The notes beneath the pieces are model-generated. The model ran no database searches and was not told where the DNA came from. It was given only the letters and a program-made list of their open reading frames with translations. A program made the translations under genes and the position numbers. A stretch of 64,000 nt of DNA from Verrucomicrobiota bacterium (lineage in GTDB: Bacteria; Verrucomicrobiota; Verrucomicrobiia; Opitutales; Opitutaceae), in contig JAEZDN010000022.1 in NCBI GenBank assembly GCA_023433275.1, forward strand, positions 16,488-80,487, written 5' to 3'. Positions 55,345 through 64,000 of the stretch are shown here, in pieces; within the stretch, counting starts at the first letter, position 1, and the number at the start of each line of letters is the position of its first letter.

Positions 55345-55596
55345 GGGTTGGGAGCGCGCGGGGAGAAATCGCTCGAGATTCGCTCGGCCCGGCCAACCAA
55401 GGTGCTACCGCTCCACGCACGCCTCCATTATCTGGCTGCGATGTCACCGCCGGCCGACGGTTGAAAACGCCTGAATCCGGGCGGCGGAATTTCACTGCGC
55501 GGCAATTCCACCCAGTCGCCACTTTTCCCGTGCGCGGGCAAAACCCCGGAGTTGCTTCCGCCGAATTCCTGACCTCTCCTGAAGCTCCCCTACCCC

Positions 55597-57279
55597 ATGT
55601 CAGATTCCACGCATTCCTATGACGCCATCGTCGTCGGCTCCGGCATCACCGGTGGCTGGGCGGCGAAGGACCTCACTGAAAAAGGCCTCAAGGTCCTCCT
55701 CCTTGAACGCGGACAAAACATCGAGCACATCAAGGACTATACCAATGCGCTGAAGGCGCCCTGGGAGTTCGACCATCGCGGAAAGAAATCCCGCGCCCTC
55801 ATCGCGGAGCACCCGATCATCAACCGCGACTTCCTCAATTCCGGCAATGCCGACTGGTGGGCCGACGATCAGGACTGCCCCTACACCGAAACGAAGCCCT
55901 TCGACTGGTTCCGCGGCTATCACGTCGGCGGCCGCTCGCTGCTCTGGGGGCGCCACAGCTACCGCTGGAGCGACTTCGACTTCAACGCCAACGCCGAGGA
56001 CGGCATCGCCGTCGACTGGCCCATTCGCTACGCCGATCTGGAGTCCTGGTACGACCATGTCGAATCTTTCGCGGGCATCAGCGGCTCGCTCGAGGGCCTG
56101 CCCCAGCTGCCCGACGGCAAATTCCTTCCGCCGTTTGAGCTGAACTGCGTCGAGAAGGACGTCGCCGCGCGCATCAAGGAGCGGTTCAACGATCGCCGCC
56201 GGCTCATCATCGGCCGCCTGGCCAACCTCAGCCAGGCCCACGCCGGGCGCGTGAACTGCCAGTTCCGCAACAAGTGCTGGCTCGGCTGCCCCTTCGGCGC
56301 GTACTTCAGCACGCAGTCATCCACGCTCCCCGCCGCCGTCGCCACCGGCAACCTGACGCTCCGCCCCTATTCGATCGTCTCGCGCCTGCTCTATGACAAG
56401 GACGCGCGCCGCGCCACCGGCGTCGAGGTCATCGATGCCGAGACCCACCAGGTCACCGAGTTCAAGGCGAAGGTCGTTTTCCTCTGCGCCTCGGCGTTCA
56501 ATTCCACGTGGGTCCTGATGAACTCCGCCACCGAGGTGTGGCCCGACGGCCTCGGCAGCAGCAGCGGCGAACTCGGTCACAATGCCATGGATCACCACTT
56601 CCGCGTCGGTGCCGTCGGCCTGGTCGAGGGTTACGAGGACCGCATCACGATCGGCAACCGCCCGGGCGGTTTCTACATCCCGCGCTATCAAAATTTGTTC
56701 GGCGACAGGCGCGACTATCTCCGCGGCTTCGGCTACCAGGGCGCCGCCGGCCGCCTCGGCTGGGAACGCGACGTCCCGGAACTCGGGATCGGCGCCCCGC
56801 TGAAGCAGGCCCTCAGCGAGCCGGGCCCGTGGACCATCGGCATGACCGGCTTCGGCGAGATCCTGCCTTACCACGAAAACCGCATCTCCCTCGACCGCTC
56901 CACCAAGGACAAGTGGGGCCTCCCGGTCCTCGCCATGGACTGCGAGATCAAGGACAACGAGTGGAAGATGCGAAAGGACATGCAGGACGACGCCGCCGAG
57001 ATGCTCGAGGCCGCCGGCATGAAGGATGTGCGCAAGACGAACAACGGCTACAATTTCGGCCGGGGCATTCACGAGATGGGCACCGCGCGCATGGGCCGTG
57101 ATCCCAAGACTTCCGTGCTCAACGCCCACAACCAGGTGTGGGACGCCCCCAATGTCTTCGTCACCGACGGCGCCTGCATGACCTCCTCCGCCTGCGTGAA
57201 TCCCTCGCTCACCTACATGGCCCTCACCGCCCGCGCCGCGAGTTACGCCGTGGACGAACTCAAGAAGCAGAACCTCTGA
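55597..57279 (+). CDS. GMC family oxidoreductase
   Basis: A 560-residue flavoprotein. The FAD motif VVGSGITGGWAAKDL is at the N-terminus, ESFAGISGSLEG and the region CWLGCPFGAYFSTQSS follow, and the C-terminal block GIHEMGTARMGRD plus ACVNPSLTYMALTARAA carries the catalytic His and Asn. GMC enzymes oxidise sugars, sugar acids or alcohols; this branch is the membrane-associated gluconate/glucose dehydrogenase large subunit. The next gene encodes the small partner subunit, supporting that reading. No signal peptide is seen on this subunit, as it is normally co-exported with the Tat-dependent partner. Confidence 0.9.
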   Translation: MSDSTHSYDAIVVGSGITGGWAAKDLTEKGLKVLLLERGQNIEHIKDYTNALKAPWEFDHRGKKSRALIAEHPIINRDFLNSGNADWWADDQDCPYTETKPFDWFRGYHVGGRSLLWGRHSYRWSDFDFNANAEDGIAVDWPIRYADLESWYDHVESFAGISGSLEGLPQLPDGKFLPPFELNCVEKDVAARIKERFNDRRRLIIGRLANLSQAHAGRVNCQFRNKCWLGCPFGAYFSTQSSTLPAAVATGNLTLRPYSIVSRLLYDKDARRATGVEVIDAETHQVTEFKAKVVFLCASAFNSTWVLMNSATEVWPDGLGSSSGELGHNAMDHHFRVGAVGLVEGYEDRITIGNRPGGFYIPRYQNLFGDRRDYLRGFGYQGAAGRLGWERDVPELGIGAPLKQALSEPGPWTIGMTGFGEILPYHENRISLDRSTKDKWGLPVLAMDCEIKDNEWKMRKDMQDDAAEMLEAAGMKDVRKTNNGYNFGRGIHEMGTARMGRDPKTSVLNAHNQVWDAPNVFVTDGACMTSSACVNPSLTYMALTARAASYAVDELKKQNL

Positions 57280-57333
57280 TCGTCGACCACGGATTCGCGA
57301 GCGGGCCCGGATCAATCCCAAAACCAGACCAGG

Positions 57334-57432
57334 AACCACCGATGGACACAGACAAACACAGATTAAGAACATCCATCTTCTGCGTCGGTCCGGCTGTTTT
57401 CCATCTGTGTCCATTTGTGTCCATCTGTGGTT
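57334..57432. repeat. Inverted repeat between the two dehydrogenase genes
   Basis: The arms at 57334-57363 (AACCACCGATGGACACAGAC + AAACACAGAT) and 57403-57432 are approximate reverse complements. Similar ACCACAGATGGACACAGAT arms are widespread intergenic repeats in Verrucomicrobia and Planctomycetes as far as I recall. It would separate the two coding regions by a hairpin. Confidence 0.7.
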
Positions 57433-57455
57433 AAGAAAGCCTTGAGGAATTGAAC

Positions 57456-58037
57456 ATGAACTACCCCACCACCCTCACCCGCCGCGAAATGATCGCCCGT
57501 CTCGGGGTTCTTCTCGGCGGCGCGCTCATCGGCGGCGACACCTGGCTGCGCGGCGGCACGCTCGCCGGCAAGAAACTCACCAACGATTTCACCGCCGCCG
57601 ACCTCGCCCTGCTCGACGAGATCGGCGAGACCATCATCCCCGCCACCGACACCCCCGGCGCGAAAGCCGCGCAGGTCGGTGCCTTCATGGCACTCATGGT
57701 CACCGACTGCTATGACGATGCCCACCACGCCGCGTTCAAGGCCGGGCTCGCCGAACTCCACCGCACCGGATTCCTGGCCGCCCCGCCCGCCGAGCGCACC
57801 GCGCGCCTCAACGCCCTCGACACCGCGCAGCGCCAACACCAGGCCGGGAAATCCGCCGATGCTCCCGCGCATTATTTCCGCATGATGAAGCAGCTCACGA
57901 TCCTCGGCTACTTCACCTCGGAAATCGGCGCCACCCAGGCCCTCGTATTCGAGGAGGTGCCCGGACGGTTCGACGGCAACGCTCCTTACCGGAAAGGCGA
58001 TCGATACGCATTCACGCCTCCCAGCCGAAATTTGTAA
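57456..58037 (+). CDS. Gluconate 2-dehydrogenase subunit 3 family protein
   Basis: A 193-residue Tat-exported protein: TRREMIARLGVLLGGALIGG is a twin-arginine signal. The mature domain has LLDEIGETIIPATDTPGAKAAQ, the family hallmark. It is the small subunit that pairs with GMC dehydrogenases and guides the complex through the Tat system. The start at 57456 is used (a TTG at 57450 also exists). A third, cytochrome c subunit usual for gluconate dehydrogenase is not adjacent. Confidence 0.88.
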   Translation: MNYPTTLTRREMIARLGVLLGGALIGGDTWLRGGTLAGKKLTNDFTAADLALLDEIGETIIPATDTPGAKAAQVGAFMALMVTDCYDDAHHAAFKAGLAELHRTGFLAAPPAERTARLNALDTAQRQHQAGKSADAPAHYFRMMKQLTILGYFTSEIGATQALVFEEVPGRFDGNAPYRKGDRYAFTPPSRNL

Positions 58038-58180
58038 GCGGTCGCTGGCGCATGCCATCGCTGGTGATACCACGGGCCGGCCCCGTCTTCCTTTCGCGCG
58101 CTCTTTACGCGACGTTTTCCAAATACGACTTGCGCAACCTAGCACGTGAAACACAGTTACCCTACCGCCCGGCGGTAACC

Positions 58181-60211
58181 ATGACCTCTTCCACGCAGGT
58201 TGGCAACGGAGCACGTGAGTTGACTCGTTCGAGCGCCGTTTTCCGTCGTGCCCTGATCTCCGCCTTCGTCGCGCTCGGCGTCCTCGCTTCCGCCCAAACG
58301 GCCGGGCCGGAATCCCACGTGGGCGATCTCAAGAAACTCAGCATCGAGGAACTGATGGACCTCGAGATCACCTCCGTTTCCCGAAAACCGGAGAAACTGC
58401 ACGACGCGCCTTCCGCCATCCAAGTCATCGTCAACGACGAGATCCGCCGCTCCGGCGCCACCAGCATCCCCGAGGCGCTCCGCCTCGCCGGCAATCTCCA
58501 CGTCGCGCGCAAGGGAGCGCATGAATGGGGCATCAGCGCCCGGGGCTTCAACACCGACTCCGCCAACAAGCTCCTGGTCCTGATGGATGGCCGCGCGCTG
58601 TACACGCCGCTTTTCTCCGGCGTTTTCTGGGACCGGCAGGATTACATCCTCGCCGACCTGGACCGCATCGAGGTCATCAGCGGCCCCGGGGGCGCGCTCT
58701 GGGGCGCCAATGCCGTCAACGGCGTCATCAACATCACCAGCAAGAGCGCACGCGAGACCCAGGGCGGTTTCCTCGAAGCCGGCACCGGCGGGGAATTCGA
58801 AGGTTTCGCCAGCCTCCGCTACGGCGGCCAGCTCGCCCCCAATGTCCACTATCGCATCTACGGCAAGCACACCGACCACGACGATACCATCCTCACGGCG
58901 GGGGGGCCCGCCAACGATTCCTGGCGCATGACCCAGGGTGGCTTCCGCATCGACGCGGAAATGCCATCGCAAAATGTCTTCACCCTCCAGGGCGACGCCT
59001 ACGGACTCTACCAGGGACTCAACACCGGCGGGCGCTCGGAGGTCCGCGGCGGCAACGTCCTGGGGCGCTGGACCCGCACCCTCTCGCCGGACGCCGACTT
59101 CCAACTGCAGGTTTATTACGACCGCACCCACCTCACGATGCCCGTGCCCGCCGCCGTGTTCGCCCCAGCGGGCACCTTTGTCGACGAACTCGACACGTTC
59201 GACCTGGATTTCCAGCACCACTTCCGCGCCGCCGACCGCCACAATTTCGTCTGGGGCCTGGGCTATCGATTCACCGACGACACGGTGAAAAACGCTCCCG
59301 CCCTCGCCTTCTTCCCCGCGCGCCTCAAACAGGAATTGTTCAGCGGTTTCGTGCAGGATGAGATCGCGCTCAGCAACTCGGTCGCGCTCACCCTTGGCAC
59401 CAAGGTCGAACACACGTCCTACACCGGCTGGGAAGCCGAACCCAGCGTCCGCCTGCAATGGAATGTCGCGCCCGACCACATGCTCTGGGCCGCAGTCTCC
59501 CGCGCCATCCGCGCGCCGTCGCGCATCGACCGCGACGTCTCCCAGCCGGCCCCCGATCATGTTCTCGTCCTCTTGCAGGGCCGGCCGGGGTTCAAGTCGG
59601 AGACCCTCATTGCCTATGAGTTGGGCTGGCGCGCGCAACTCGGCGAGTCCGGCATGTTCGCCGCCTCCGCGTTCCTGAATGACTACGACGACCTGCGCAG
59701 CACGTCCGTCAGCGCGCCGGACCCGGTCTTCGGCCTCCCCTTCCCGTTCTATTTCGAAAACAACCTGAAGGCCCGCACCTATGGCGCCGAACTCAGCGCC
59801 AGTTACCAGGCGCTGGACTGGTGGCGCCTGCGCGGCAGCTATACCCTCTTGAAAGGCGAACTCCGCCTCAAGGCGGGGCGGACCGATTTCAACAATTTGC
59901 TCAACGAGACGGCGGACCCCGAGCACCAGTTCGCCCTCCGCTCCTCCATGGACCTGCCCGGCAATCTCGAGTTCGACGCCGGCTACCGCTGGGTCGACAG
60001 CCTCATCGCCAACGACGCCGGCGTGCCCCGCAAGGTGTCCGGATATTCCGAACTGGACGCCAACCTGATCTGGCGCCCGCGCGACGATCTTGAGTTGTCC
60101 GTCACCGCACGGAGCCTCCTGCACGGCCGTCATCAGGAATACTGGCGGGCCAACGCCGCGGAAGTGGACATCGAGCGCAGCATGCACGGCAAGGTCACAT
60201 GGCGATTCTGA
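58181..60211 (+). CDS. TonB-dependent outer membrane receptor
   Basis: A 676-residue receptor. After a signal region (ALISAFVALGVLASAQTA) comes the plug domain with PSAIQVIVNDEIRRSGAT, RGFNTDSANKLLVLMDGR and GPGGALWGANAVNGVINITS, then a beta-barrel with the C-terminal aromatic FTRF-like end (HGKVTWRF). The ATG at 58181 is preferred over 58052 because the signal follows. Its last 13 bases overlap the YfiR gene. The ligand is unknown, and no siderophore or B12 signature is present. Confidence 0.9.
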   Translation: MTSSTQVGNGARELTRSSAVFRRALISAFVALGVLASAQTAGPESHVGDLKKLSIEELMDLEITSVSRKPEKLHDAPSAIQVIVNDEIRRSGATSIPEALRLAGNLHVARKGAHEWGISARGFNTDSANKLLVLMDGRALYTPLFSGVFWDRQDYILADLDRIEVISGPGGALWGANAVNGVINITSKSARETQGGFLEAGTGGEFEGFASLRYGGQLAPNVHYRIYGKHTDHDDTILTAGGPANDSWRMTQGGFRIDAEMPSQNVFTLQGDAYGLYQGLNTGGRSEVRGGNVLGRWTRTLSPDADFQLQVYYDRTHLTMPVPAAVFAPAGTFVDELDTFDLDFQHHFRAADRHNFVWGLGYRFTDDTVKNAPALAFFPARLKQELFSGFVQDEIALSNSVALTLGTKVEHTSYTGWEAEPSVRLQWNVAPDHMLWAAVSRAIRAPSRIDRDVSQPAPDHVLVLLQGRPGFKSETLIAYELGWRAQLGESGMFAASAFLNDYDDLRSTSVSAPDPVFGLPFPFYFENNLKARTYGAELSASYQALDWWRLRGSYTLLKGELRLKAGRTDFNNLLNETADPEHQFALRSSMDLPGNLEFDAGYRWVDSLIANDAGVPRKVSGYSELDANLIWRPRDDLELSVTARSLLHGRHQEYWRANAAEVDIERSMHGKVTWRF

Positions 60212-60801
60212 GGCAAATCCTTCCCCGCCGTTTCCCCGCCCCGCGCCGCCCGCGTCGTTACTGGCTGCCGGCCGCGACGTGGTTGTGGGTGGTTTCGCTG
60301 GCTTGCGCCGCTCAGCCGACCGCGCCCAGCGAGTACCAGGTCAAAGCCGTCTTCCTGTTCAATTTCGCTCAGTTCGTCGAATGGCCCGCATCGGCCTTTG
60401 CCTCTCCCGAGGATCCCCTGGTGATCGGGGTCCTCGGCCGCGATCCCTTCGGCGCGTTGCTCGACGAAATCGTGCAGGGTGAGAGGATCGGGACGCGTTC
60501 CCTTTCCGTGGTGCGCTATTCGCGCGCAGCGGACGTGGGCAAGTGCCACATCCTTTTTATCAGCCGGTCCGAGGACTCCCGGCTGCGTGAAATCGTTCGT
60601 GAGTTAAACAACCGTCCCATCCTTACCGTCGGCGACATGGACGACTTTGCCCGCCGCGGCGGCATGATCCTGCTGGCCTCCGAGAAAAACCGCATCCGCC
60701 TGCGCGTAAACCTCGACGCCGCGCGCGCCACCGGCCTCACGCTCAGCTCCAAGCTGCTCCGGCCCGCCGAGATCATCACCACCCGGGAGGAAGCCCCATG
60801 A
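60199..60801 (+). CDS. YfiR family exported protein
   Basis: A 200-residue protein with a signal peptide (YWLPAATWLWVVSLACAAQ, with an arginine-rich lead) and the YfiR/DUF4154 domain: EYQVKAVFLFNFAQFVEWPA is the hallmark start, RNPI-like strands follow, and GGMILLASEKNRIRLRVNLD closes it. In Pseudomonas YfiR is a periplasmic inhibitor of a membrane diguanylate cyclase. Here it overlaps the TonB receptor by 13 bp and the sensor kinase by 4 bp (ATGA), so it probably regulates that kinase. Confidence 0.9.
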   Translation: MAILRQILPRRFPAPRRPRRYWLPAATWLWVVSLACAAQPTAPSEYQVKAVFLFNFAQFVEWPASAFASPEDPLVIGVLGRDPFGALLDEIVQGERIGTRSLSVVRYSRAADVGKCHILFISRSEDSRLREIVRELNNRPILTVGDMDDFARRGGMILLASEKNRIRLRVNLDAARATGLTLSSKLLRPAEIITTREEAP

Positions 60802-62261
60802 TGCGCCACCTGCCCATCCGGCGGAAGCTGATGGTCATCATCCTGCTGACCAGCGGCGTGGTCATGCTGATGATGGGCGCCGCCTTTTTCACGTTCGAGT
60901 ACGCCACCTTCCGCCAGGCACTGGTCCGCCAGGTCACTTCCCTCGGCGAAATCCTCGCCTCCAACAGCACAGCCGCTCTCGCCTTCCAAAACCGCGATGA
61001 CGCCGCCGAGATCCTTTCCGCGGTACGCGCCGAGCGCAACGTGGTGGCCGCCGCCCTCTATGATCGCGACGGGCGCCTCTTCGCCCACTATCCCGAGGAT
61101 CTGCCCCTGGACGCGCTGCCCGCGACCCCGGGGCCGGATGGGCGCCGCTTCACCGACGCCCACCTGATCAACTTCCAATCGGTCGCGCAACGCGGTCTCC
61201 GACTGGGGACGCTTTATCTCCGCTTCGATTCCGGCTCGCTGCTCACGCAGTTCCTGTGGGGCTCGCTGCAAATCGCCTCCGCCGTCATTGCCGTCGTCCT
61301 CATCGTCGCCTACCTGCTCTCGCGCGTTCTCCAGAAGCAGGTCTCCGACCCGATCCTCGCCCTCGCTGAAACGGCCCGCGCCGTGGCCGAGCGCCGCGAC
61401 TATTCCGTCCGCGCCCATGGCAAGGACACCGGCGAGATCGGCCTCCTCACGCATGCCTTCAACCAGCTGCTCGGCCAGATTCACGACCTCACCCAGGATC
61501 TCGAGCAGCGCGTGGCCCAGCGCACCACGCAGCTCGAGGCGGCCAACAAGGAACTGGAGGCGTTCAGCTACTCCGTCTCGCATGACTTGCGCGCCCCCCT
61601 CCGCCACATCGACGGATTCGCCGGGCTGCTCCTGAAATCCGACGGTGAGACCGTCTCCGAGCGCGGTCGCGGTTACCTCAACCAGATTACGAAATCCGCT
61701 AAGCATATGGGGCTCCTCATCGACGACCTGCTCGTGTTCGCCCGCATGGGCCGCGCCGAGATGCGACTCGGCGCCGTTGGCCTGAACGAGCTGGTCGACG
61801 AGGTCATCCGCTCGCTCCAGCCCGAGCTTCAGGACCGCAACGTCGTCTGGCGCCGCACGCCTCTCCCGGTGGTCAAGGGCGATCTTCCCATGCTGCGCCA
61901 GGTCCTCGTCAATCTCATCGCCAACGCGATCAAGTACAGCCGGCCGCGAGATCCCGCCATCATTGAGATCGGCAGTGTCACCGACCGCCCCGATGAATTC
62001 GAGATCTTCGTCCGCGACAACGGCGTGGGCTTCGAGATGAAATACGCGGCAAAGCTCTTCGGTGTCTTCCAACGCCTCCATCGCGCCGAGGAATTCGAGG
62101 GCACGGGCATTGGCCTCGCCAACGTCCGCCGCATCGTCAGCCGCCACGGGGGCCGCACGTGGGCGGACAGCGCTCCCGGCGCCGGCGCGACCTTCCATTT
62201 TACCCTGCCTAAAACCAAGGACCTCCCGAATGAAACGTCTCCGCCGCATCCTGCTCGTTGA
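60798..62261 (+). CDS. Sensor histidine kinase with CHASE8-like sensor
   Basis: A 487-residue kinase. TM1 (about 11-32), a periplasmic domain of about 120 residues of the CHASE8 type (LGEILASNSTAALAFQNRDD), TM2 (about 155-180), a HAMP domain, HisKA with the phospho-histidine in YSVSHDLRAPLRHIDGF near residue 264 and a HATPase domain with DNGVGFEMKYAAKLFG and GTGIGLANVRRI. Its start overlaps yfiR by 4 bp and its end overlaps the response regulator by 32 bp. It presumably senses YfiR or a receptor signal from the periplasm. Confidence 0.93.
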   Translation: MMRHLPIRRKLMVIILLTSGVVMLMMGAAFFTFEYATFRQALVRQVTSLGEILASNSTAALAFQNRDDAAEILSAVRAERNVVAAALYDRDGRLFAHYPEDLPLDALPATPGPDGRRFTDAHLINFQSVAQRGLRLGTLYLRFDSGSLLTQFLWGSLQIASAVIAVVLIVAYLLSRVLQKQVSDPILALAETARAVAERRDYSVRAHGKDTGEIGLLTHAFNQLLGQIHDLTQDLEQRVAQRTTQLEAANKELEAFSYSVSHDLRAPLRHIDGFAGLLLKSDGETVSERGRGYLNQITKSAKHMGLLIDDLLVFARMGRAEMRLGAVGLNELVDEVIRSLQPELQDRNVVWRRTPLPVVKGDLPMLRQVLVNLIANAIKYSRPRDPAIIEIGSVTDRPDEFEIFVRDNGVGFEMKYAAKLFGVFQRLHRAEEFEGTGIGLANVRRIVSRHGGRTWADSAPGAGATFHFTLPKTKDLPNETSPPHPAR

Positions 62262-62685
62262 GGACAGCCTCAACGACATCGACCTCACCCTCGCCGCCCT
62301 CGAGGAACACCACCTGGCCAACGAGGTGGTTGTCACCCGCGACGGCGAGGAGGCGCTCGATTACCTTTACCGGCGCGGCCAGTACGCGGGCGTCGACACC
62401 CCTCTTCCCGCCGTCGTGCTCCTCGACATCAAGATGCCCAAGGTGAACGGCATCGAGGTGCTGCGCCAGATGAAGTCCGATGCCAGCCTCCGCAGTCTCC
62501 CGGTGGTCATGCTCACCTCGTCCAAGGAAGAGCCCGACCTGGCTTCCTGTTACCAACTTGGCGCCAACGCCTATGTCGTGAAGCCCGTCGACTTCCAGCA
62601 ATTCGTCGATGCCGTCAAGCAGGTCGGCGCCTTCTGGGCCGTGCTCAACGAGCCGCCCCCCGGCGATTCGCGCTCACCCGTCTGA
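62230..62685 (+). CDS. Single-domain response regulator
   Basis: A 151-residue receiver-only protein: LLVEDSLNDIDLTLAALEEH, phospho-acceptor D66 in LLDIKMPKVNG, T/S in MLTSSKEE and the lysine in YVVKPVDF. There is no output domain. Its start lies in the kinase C-terminus (32-bp overlap). The stop codon is supplied by the left end of family B copy 3: the C-terminal residues GDSRSPV end in TCTGAGCC. It may pass phosphate on to another protein or control by binding. Confidence 0.9.
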   Translation: MKRLRRILLVEDSLNDIDLTLAALEEHHLANEVVVTRDGEEALDYLYRRGQYAGVDTPLPAVVLLDIKMPKVNGIEVLRQMKSDASLRSLPVVMLTSSKEEPDLASCYQLGANAYVVKPVDFQQFVDAVKQVGAFWAVLNEPPPGDSRSPV

Positions 62686-62839
62686 GCCGGAATCATGTAG
62701 TTGGAGCTCGATACCGCAGCGTGTGCGCGCGAACTGTTCCGTTGTCGGGGCGTGGCTCGTCCACGCCCATGGTTCCCGCAGCGAGGAAAGGGCGCGGTCA
62801 AGCCGCGCCCCTACAACCGACTGCATATTCCCGGCTGAG
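62682..62839 (-). repeat. Family B MITE-like element, copy 3
   Basis: 158 bp. Left end CTGAGCCGGAATCATGTAGT, right end CCGACTGCATATTCCCGGCT + GAG, which are near-perfect inverted repeats of about 22 bp. It begins inside the response regulator stop codon. Confidence 0.78.
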
Positions 62840-62946
62840 CGCGGGCTCCCCCGAAGCGGGTGACATGTGCGGGCTACTGCCCGCCCCGAATGGCTCCGCG
62901 GCAACACGCTGAATCAACCCGTCCCTCGCGACGCCCTGACCCCGCC

Positions 62947-63579
62947 TCAGCGCAGCGTCGCCACCGCCAAACTCGCGGCGAAGCCAAGGAATACCACGCC
63001 CAACCCCCGGTCGATCCAGTGCCCGTGGCGGAGAAAAGCCGCGCGTACCTCCGGCCGCGTGAACGCAACCGACACGAACGCGAACCATCCCATCGTGGTC
63101 ACCAGCATCCACGCGCCGTATCCCGCCTGCATCCACCGCGGCGTCTGGGGACTGACCGCCAGCGGGAAGAGCGAGATGAAGAACAGCGCCGCCTTCGGAT
63201 TCAGCATATTCACCAGGAATCCCGTGGTCCACGCGGCCCGGTCGCTCGGACCCGCCGCTGCTGTGCCGGCGAGGTCGATGTCGCCGCTCCGCGGCCGCGA
63301 CCGCAACGCCTGCACCCCGATCCAAGCCAGGTAGGCCGCGCCGAGGCATTTCATCACGAACAGCGCGCGAGGCGAATCCTTCAGCAGGAAACCCAATCCG
63401 AGCAGGGAATACGCGATGTGGACCGACAGCCCGCAGCCGATCCCAACGCTCGTCCAAATCGCCGCTCGCCGCCCGTGGCGCAGGCTTTGCCGCAGCACGA
63501 TGGCAAAATCCGGACCCGGGCTGGCCACCGCCAGCGCATGCGCGAGCGCCACCGTCAGGAACTCCGGCCAATAGCCCAT
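62947..63579 (-). CDS. LysE family translocator
   Basis: A 210-residue exporter with about six membrane helices. The family motif ALAVASPGPDFAIVLRQSL is near residue 15 and GFLVNMLNPKAALFFISLF is the second conserved block. LysE/RhtB proteins export amino acids. The start at 63579 (MGYWPEFLTVALA) is chosen over 63699. It stands alone, convergent with the kinase cluster, with a family B element on each side. Confidence 0.9.
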   Translation of the reverse strand: MGYWPEFLTVALAHALAVASPGPDFAIVLRQSLRHGRRAAIWTSVGIGCGLSVHIAYSLLGLGFLLKDSPRALFVMKCLGAAYLAWIGVQALRSRPRSGDIDLAGTAAAGPSDRAAWTTGFLVNMLNPKAALFFISLFPLAVSPQTPRWMQAGYGAWMLVTTMGWFAFVSVAFTRPEVRAAFLRHGHWIDRGLGVVFLGFAASLAVATLR

Positions 63580-64000
63580 GCCTTCGGAAATACACCTCGT
63601 CCCTCGCGTGGAAACGACGAAAACGCGCCTGCTCTCGGGGCCGTTGAACCAGGCCGGCGGCACGACTTGCAGGTTCGAACTTGGGCCGACGTCGCGCACG
63701 AGGTCGTCGGCAGCGACGACCCTCCAAAAAAGCGCCCCTCAGGCGGAGGGGCGTTGGACAGCGCAGCTTTGAAAGCGGGTGCAAACTCAATCCCGCTCAG
63801 CCGGAACGATGCAGCTGGCTGGAGGGCCGCGGCTCGACCGCGCCCTTTTCTCGCCGCGGGAACCGAGGGCGTGGACGAGCCACGCCCCTACCACTGAACC
63901 GTCGGACCGTGCACGCTGCGGAATCGCATTCCGACTGCAGAGTCCGTATTGGTGTTCCGCCGATCAAAATCCATGGACTTTGGAGAGGGGTGCAGGGGAG
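63580..64000. other. Window end: intergenic region with a family B element
   Basis: No complete gene is supported. Bases 63796-63940 are family B copy 4; the rest shows nothing recognisable. Confidence 0.55.
63796..63940 (+). repeat. Family B MITE-like element, copy 4
   Basis: About 145 bp in the same orientation as copy 1: CTCAGCCGGAACGATGCAGC at the left, ATTCCGACTGCAG at the right, and the shared core GACCGCGCCCTTTTCTCG followed by GTGGACGAGCCACGCCCC. Together with copy 3 it brackets the LysE gene. Confidence 0.75.

Noticed and set aside
57280..57455. A small gene between the GMC and subunit 3 genes
   Set aside because: The stretch is explained by the inverted repeat and has no conserved coding signal.

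Overview
The window is about 64 kb of GC-rich bacterial chromosome. I infer a verrucomicrobial source, most likely Opitutaceae or a close relative. The inference rests on the mix of genes: a double-length UvrA like that of chlamydiae in the same superphylum, a PPi-type phosphofructokinase, DUF6807/Gfo-Idh carbohydrate genes, TonB-receptor/YfiR/histidine-kinase modules, many genes without an obvious Shine-Dalgarno sequence, and many short palindromic interspersed repeats. No rRNA, plasmid or phage marker was seen, so I read this as ordinary chromosome.

Layout. 1-3.9 kb: a cut-off secreted-protein gene, a large membrane glycosyltransferase-like protein, an orphan NtrC-type sigma-54 activator and a small exported protein. 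4.3-8.2 kb: tRNA-Phe, the fatty-acid genes fabG-acpP-fabF (with a terminator-like hairpin between acpP and fabF) and a flavodoxin-less CysJ-type reductase. 8.3-12.3 kb: rluB, an SH3-like exported protein, folD and a PPi-dependent phosphofructokinase with its terminator. 12.5-20.2 kb: tRNA-Arg(CCG), a DUF1801 protein, then a probable carbohydrate cluster (two Gfo/Idh/MocA oxidoreductases, an MFS transporter, a DUF6807 protein and an Nramp-like permease lacking the usual metal ligands). 20.3-23.6 kb: lpdA, a YvlD-like membrane protein and a GT4 glycosyltransferase. 23.8-30.2 kb: a 2124-residue tandem UvrA. 30.4-36.4 kb: a metallo-beta-lactamase-fold hydrolase, tsaD, an S41 protease, a MidA-type methyltransferase, rpmB, a cytidylate-kinase-like protein and a small GNAT protein. 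36.4-41.6 kb: murJ, an FmdB-type zinc ribbon protein, ispA and unknowns. 41.8-47.9 kb: gap-pgk-tpiA and a GH13 alpha-glucan enzyme. 48.3-54.6 kb: mnmA and two tandem hybrid histidine kinases. 54.8-55.4 kb: a small helix-turn-helix gene bracketed by outward-facing AT-rich inverted repeats. 55.6-62.7 kb: a GMC oxidoreductase with its small Tat-exported partner, then TonB receptor-YfiR-CHASE8-like kinase-response regulator. 62.9-63.6 kb: a LysE-type exporter.

The most unusual signal is not one gene but the way short palindromic repeats enter coding sequence. At least three repeat families (A, C and D in the feature list) lie inside uvrA, and two of them occur twice there in the same reading frame, encoding nearly the same peptide. 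mnmA carries a comparable palindromic insert. This resembles the Rickettsia palindromic elements. A second family (B) behaves like a roughly 150-bp MITE with terminal inverted repeats; one copy supplies the stop codon of a response regulator. The second point of interest is the 123-residue HTH gene and its inverted repeats at 54.8-55.4 kb.

The core-metabolism genes fit together. gap-pgk-tpiA, PPi-PFK and the GH13 enzyme cover glycogen/starch use and glycolysis. fabG-acpP-fabF and ispA supply lipids, and murJ supplies the cell wall. All calls come from reading motifs by eye; no database search was run.
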